Shown piece by piece: positions 23,585-26,911 of a stretch of 26,911 bases of DNA. Source of the stretch: an uncultured Muribaculaceae bacterium (GTDB lineage Bacteria; Bacteroidota; Bacteroidia; Bacteroidales; Muribaculaceae); NCBI GenBank assembly GCA_910585755.1, contig CAJUFH010000044.1, positions 1 through 26,911 of the forward strand, read 5' to 3'. Position 1 is the stretch's first letter, and the number at the start of each line of letters is the position of its first letter. A program made the translations under genes and the position numbers. A model generated the notes under the pieces. It was given only the letters and a program-made list of their open reading frames with translations, was not told where the DNA came from and made no database searches.

Positions 23585-24886
23585 ATGAGAAACTTGTTTG
23601 CCTGCGCTGTGGCGGCTTTGTGCTCTTTCGCCGCCGGTGCCCAGTTTTCCGCCCCCAAAGAGGACTATCTCCAGCATATTGTCACGGTAGACCGCCCGGG
23701 CCGCGTCTACAAGGTCGGCGAAAGCCCCGTAATCCGTATCGAAGCCTATGGCGGCGGGATTCCTGTCGACGGAGTGAAGGTGGCCTATGCCTGCGCCGAC
23801 GAGATGTTTGTCCCGGAGCTGACCGACACGGTCGTATTCCGCGACGGGGTCGCGACTATTGATATGGGGACGATGCGCGTCCCCGGGTTCCGCGAGTGCA
23901 ACCTGACGTTCAAAGTCGGCCGCAAGACGGTAAAGAATGTGGTAAAGGTGGCCTTTGACCCGCATAAAATTAAGACTTTCACCAAGATGCCCCGCGACTT
24001 CAAACAGTTCTGGGCCGCAGAGCTGGAGAAAGCCGCCGCCGTGCCTCTCGACCCGCGGGTTACTTATCTCAAGCATCTTTCCAACGATTCGATAAGCACA
24101 TACCTCGTGCGGCTGACGGTCGGGGATGGGAACCGCTATTTCTACGGGTATCTCTCCAAGCCGAACGACGGTAAGAAGCATCCGGCGATGTTCTGCCCTC
24201 CCGGCGCCGGGCCGTACAAGCGCTGGCCCCGCACGGAGTACGCCAAGAAGGGCTTCATTGTGTTCAGCACGGACATCCACGGCCTCTCGCCCGAACTGTC
24301 CGACGCTTATTTCAAGGATATCCACGACGATGTTTACGGCTTCTGGGGGCGCGGAATTACCTCCCGCGACAGTTGCTATTACCGGCAGGTGTACGCCGGT
24401 TGTTCGCGGTGCATAGACTTTCTTAGCGAGCAGCCCGACTGGGACGGCGAGAACATCGTGTGTCTCGACGGCTCGCAGGGGGGCGCGCTTTCGATAGTGA
24501 GTGCGGCGCTCAATCCGAAAGTGACGCTCGTCTGCCCTTCGTATCCCGCGCTTTGCGACCTGGAGGGGTTCGTCCACGACCGCGCCGGAGGGTGGCCCAA
24601 ATACTTCCGGAATGTCGAGGTGGCCGACTCTGACCGCCAGGCCGTGCTCGCGACGCTCCCTTACTACGACGTCGTGAACTTCGCCCGCACCCTGACGCAG
24701 CCCGGTTTCTATCTCTTCGGCTATAACGACAATACCTGTTCCCCGACCTCCGTCAGCGCGATGCTGAACGAGGTCAAGGCCCCGAAAACGGTATATAACA
24801 CCTATACCAACTCCCATTATAACTTCAAGGAGAATATCGACGTGGCGCTTGAATGGGTGCTTTCGCGGGTCTATGGCGACAAATAA
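23585..24886 (+). CDS. Secreted acetyl esterase of the AXE1/CE7 type
   Basis: The 433-residue protein removes acetyl groups from plant polysaccharides or oligosaccharides, judging from its family. A signal peptide ends near FAAGA-QF (residue 19). An Ig-like beta domain (about 25-125) precedes the alpha/beta-hydrolase domain. CE7 features are visible: nucleophile Ser297 in LDGSQGG, Asp382 in GYNDNTCSP, and His411 in NSHYNF, in the right order for a catalytic triad. It is 60 nt upstream of a PL4 lyase, so acetylated rhamnogalacturonan or pectin is a plausible substrate. No SusC/SusD pair lies in the window. Confidence 0.88.
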   Translation: MRNLFACAVAALCSFAAGAQFSAPKEDYLQHIVTVDRPGRVYKVGESPVIRIEAYGGGIPVDGVKVAYACADEMFVPELTDTVVFRDGVATIDMGTMRVPGFRECNLTFKVGRKTVKNVVKVAFDPHKIKTFTKMPRDFKQFWAAELEKAAAVPLDPRVTYLKHLSNDSISTYLVRLTVGDGNRYFYGYLSKPNDGKKHPAMFCPPGAGPYKRWPRTEYAKKGFIVFSTDIHGLSPELSDAYFKDIHDDVYGFWGRGITSRDSCYYRQVYAGCSRCIDFLSEQPDWDGENIVCLDGSQGGALSIVSAALNPKVTLVCPSYPALCDLEGFVHDRAGGWPKYFRNVEVADSDRQAVLATLPYYDVVNFARTLTQPGFYLFGYNDNTCSPTSVSAMLNEVKAPKTVYNTYTNSHYNFKENIDVALEWVLSRVYGDK

Positions 24887-24946
24887 CCTCTCATTCCTCC
24901 CCCTCCTTAATAACGAAATCTTTACAACCTCAAATCTATCCTCTTA

Positions 24947-26839
24947 ATGAACAGAATTTTACTATCTGCCCTGGCAGGAACCCTCGCTTTCGGCGCTTTT
25001 GCCGAGGAAAGTTCCCCTGTCAATGTGACGATGGCAGATAAACAGACAACAATGTCCAACGGCTTGATAAGGCTTATTATCGGAGCTAACGGGCGCATCA
25101 GTTTCCTCAAACCCACCTCTTCCAAGGTCAATATCTTGGGAAGTAATGGTATTTACTTTGACTACACTGCTTCCGCGAATAAGGCGATGAGTCCTGACAA
25201 GGTTGAAATCATAGCCCAGAACGATGATTACGCCGAAGTGCTGTATACCAACACGACGAGTCATCCGATTATGTCGCAGGGTTTCATAATGCGACGCGGG
25301 GAACGGGCTTTATATACGTATATAATAATGCGTGGTACAGAAAGCTCCTCTTCCGTCAGCATCCGCGAGGCGAGGGTTTGCACGCGCCTGGCCGGCGGCT
25401 TCGTTGACGGCTACGTCGACGAGGTAATGAACGGCAAGATTCCGACCAATTCCGAAATGTCGACCGCGGAAAAGGCCGAGAACACCATTCAGGACGCGAC
25501 TTACCGAATGGCTGACGGCTCCATCTATACGAAATACAACTGGGGGCAGTTCATCGACTGCGACCTGTTCCACGGACTGATGAACAATACTTCTAAAATC
25601 GGTGTCTGGAACATCCCCGTGTCCTACGAATGGCTCAACGGCGGCCCGATGCGCCAGGAGCTGACTGTCCACGCAACCAGCAAATCCCCAATCACCATTC
25701 AGATGCTTCAGGGCGAGCACTTCGGGGCTTACGCCCAGGCGTTCAAAGAGGGAGAGGAGCATCTTTACGGCCCGTTTATGATTTATGTCAACTCCGGCAC
25801 CCGGGAAGAAATGATCGCCGACGCCCGCGACCGCGCTCTCCAGGCCCGTGCCGAATGGCCTTTCAAATGGTTTAAAAACGACCTGTACCCGACTGAGCGT
25901 TCGAACGTAAAGGGTCGGCTGGTGCTCCCCTCCGGACTTTCGCCCGACGGCATGAAGATGGTCCTTGCCGACAGCGAGAACACCGAGCTGATGCGCAAGG
26001 GGCGGCAGTATATGTTCTGGGCCAACGCCGACGCTGAGGGGAACTTCGAGATTCCCAACGTGCGCCCCGGAAGCTATTCGCTGTATGCTTATGCGACCAA
26101 GGGAAGCATTACCGACGAAATGAAGTACGACGGAGTAGTAGTAGGGGAGGAGGCCGTGACCGAACTCGGCGACGTTAACTGGACTCCCGACAACCGGCTG
26201 ACGCTTCTCTGGCAGATCGGCGAGGCCGACCGCCTCTCCGACGGCTTCAAAATGTCGGATATGCCCCGCGCCTACGGCGACTGGGACCAGGTACCCGCCA
26301 CGCTGAATTACACCATCGGGACGAGCACCCCCGAGAAAAACTGGTATTACGCCCAGACAAAGAACGGCTCCTGGAATATCTATTTCGACCTGGAGGATGG
26401 TTTTGATGAGGATGTGGTCCTTACGGCATCCGTTGCCGGCGCTTCCAACTCTCCGAAAGTCGGCGTTTCCGTCAACGGCAAGAGCCAGGCCAACTGGTCG
26501 TTCTACAACGATGCGGCGATATATCGTTCCGGCAAGCTCGGAGGGCGCCACAGCGTCAAGCAGGTAGTCGTACCCGCTTCCGTGCTGAAGCCGGGCGAGC
26601 AGAACAAAATCGCCCTTACGATGTCCGGCATAAAGAGCAACGGCGGCGTTATGTGGGATTGCGTAAAGCTGGAGACAGACCGACTTTCGGCCATTTCAAA
26701 CGTCGCGGTTGACTGCGATTCTTCCGTCGGCGCCGCGGAGCTTTACAACCTTCAGGGCATCCGCGTCGACCGCGCTTCCGCCGCTCCCGGCGTCTACATC
26801 GAACGCCGCGGCGCTACCTCGCGCAAAGTTGTCCTTTAA
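24947..26839 (+). CDS. Rhamnogalacturonan lyase, polysaccharide lyase family 4
   Basis: The 630-residue protein cleaves the rhamnogalacturonan-I backbone by beta-elimination if the family assignment holds. A signal peptide ends near GAFAEE (residue 19). The catalytic beta-sandwich (about 25-310) has Lys196 in YTKYNW and His209 in LFHGLMNN, matching the Lys/His pair of fungal PL4, then GVWNIPVSYE and GGPMRQELTVH. A fibronectin-III-like domain (about 320-415) and a CBM-like C-terminal domain (about 417-595) follow, the standard PL4 order. The final 35 residues (AELYNLQGIRV...PGVYIERRG...KVVL) resemble a type IX secretion sorting tail. It probably shares a transcript with the esterase. Confidence 0.88.
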   Translation: MNRILLSALAGTLAFGAFAEESSPVNVTMADKQTTMSNGLIRLIIGANGRISFLKPTSSKVNILGSNGIYFDYTASANKAMSPDKVEIIAQNDDYAEVLYTNTTSHPIMSQGFIMRRGERALYTYIIMRGTESSSSVSIREARVCTRLAGGFVDGYVDEVMNGKIPTNSEMSTAEKAENTIQDATYRMADGSIYTKYNWGQFIDCDLFHGLMNNTSKIGVWNIPVSYEWLNGGPMRQELTVHATSKSPITIQMLQGEHFGAYAQAFKEGEEHLYGPFMIYVNSGTREEMIADARDRALQARAEWPFKWFKNDLYPTERSNVKGRLVLPSGLSPDGMKMVLADSENTELMRKGRQYMFWANADAEGNFEIPNVRPGSYSLYAYATKGSITDEMKYDGVVVGEEAVTELGDVNWTPDNRLTLLWQIGEADRLSDGFKMSDMPRAYGDWDQVPATLNYTIGTSTPEKNWYYAQTKNGSWNIYFDLEDGFDEDVVLTASVAGASNSPKVGVSVNGKSQANWSFYNDAAIYRSGKLGGRHSVKQVVVPASVLKPGEQNKIALTMSGIKSNGGVMWDCVKLETDRLSAISNVAVDCDSSVGAAELYNLQGIRVDRASAAPGVYIERRGATSRKVVL

Positions 26840-26842
26840 TCG

Positions 26843-26885
26843 TTATAATTCTTATAAAACTTATAATTCTTATAAGAACTTATAA
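26843..26885. repeat. AT-rich direct repeats after the PL4 gene
   Basis: TTATAATTCTTATAA occurs at 26843-26857 and again at 26861-26875 (period 18), and a further TTATAA lies at 26880-26885. TTCTTATAAGAA at 26867-26878 is a perfect palindrome. No GC-rich terminator stem is present before the end of the window. Confidence 0.7.
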
Positions 26886-26911
26886 ATCACAATAAAGACA
26901 AGAGAGCCGCG

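Noticed and set aside
23564..24817. 417-codon open frame on the minus strand
   Set aside because: It is antisense to the esterase gene, which has a signal peptide and full catalytic triad.
25310..26551. 413-codon open frame on the minus strand
   Set aside because: It is antisense to the PL4 gene and lacks any known domain.

Overview
This is a GC-rich chromosomal window that looks like a member of Bacteroidales, most plausibly Muribaculaceae (inferred, no 16S present). The evidence is as follows. Promoters match the Bacteroidetes primary-sigma pattern TTTG-N19-21-TAnnTTTG. Start codons lack Shine-Dalgarno sequences. Protein families have Bacteroidetes-type architectures: a DegQ-like HtrA, a CydAB pair, an RND/OprM efflux operon, and a PL4 lyase with a C-terminal sorting-like tail. 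No plasmid, phage, insertion sequence or CRISPR array is visible.

Layout. 75-1628 (-) is a periplasmic HtrA protease. 1918-2874 (+) is an EamA-type exporter. 2831-5928 (-) is a probable four-gene operon, transcribed in the order pRiA4b ORF-3-like protein, YbaK/Cys-tRNA(Pro) deacylase, chorismate synthase and a TIGR01212-type radical SAM protein; its last gene overlaps the exporter tail to tail. 6292-6759 (-) is an Lrp/AsnC regulator, divergent from 6923-9023 (+), which carries a GNAT acetyltransferase, a ZnuA-like lipoprotein and a ZnuC-like ATPase with no permease gene. 9182-11068 (+) is a biotin-dependent carboxyltransferase with a strong promoter and a strong terminator. It is followed by cydA-cydB (11161-13898), which ends at a hairpin shared with a convergent PHP-type tyrosine phosphatase gene (13970-14725, -). 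Thioredoxin (14867-15166, -) is divergent from dapA (15352-16245, +). A tRNA-Arg(UCU) gene (16427-16500, +) and a DUF3298 lipoprotein gene (16574-17431, -) converge on one perfect 20-bp hairpin. Divergent from the lipoprotein is a three-gene RND efflux operon (17707-23477, +). The window ends with a CE7-type acetyl esterase and a PL4 rhamnogalacturonan lyase (23585-26839, +), which together suggest pectin (rhamnogalacturonan-I) breakdown.

How the genes fit together. Most of the window is housekeeping or envelope biology: amino-acid synthesis (AroC, DapA), tRNA quality control, microaerobic respiration (cytochrome bd), carboxylate metabolism, redox and protein quality control in the envelope, and drug/bile efflux. 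The pectin pair is the only clearly accessory metabolic part.

I did not find a convincing undescribed system. The better leads are small. They include inverted repeats that flank or overlap several predicted -7 boxes, a TAnnTTCGCG version of the -7 box at three genes, and a CGCGGTCTTA(A)CCGC motif shared by the thioredoxin/dapA and efflux upstream regions. Others are an unusual zinc-uptake locus without a permease and with an altered metal-ligand position, a lysine-rich insertion in the carboxyltransferase, and a mobile-element-named protein (pRiA4b ORF-3 family) sitting first in a housekeeping operon.
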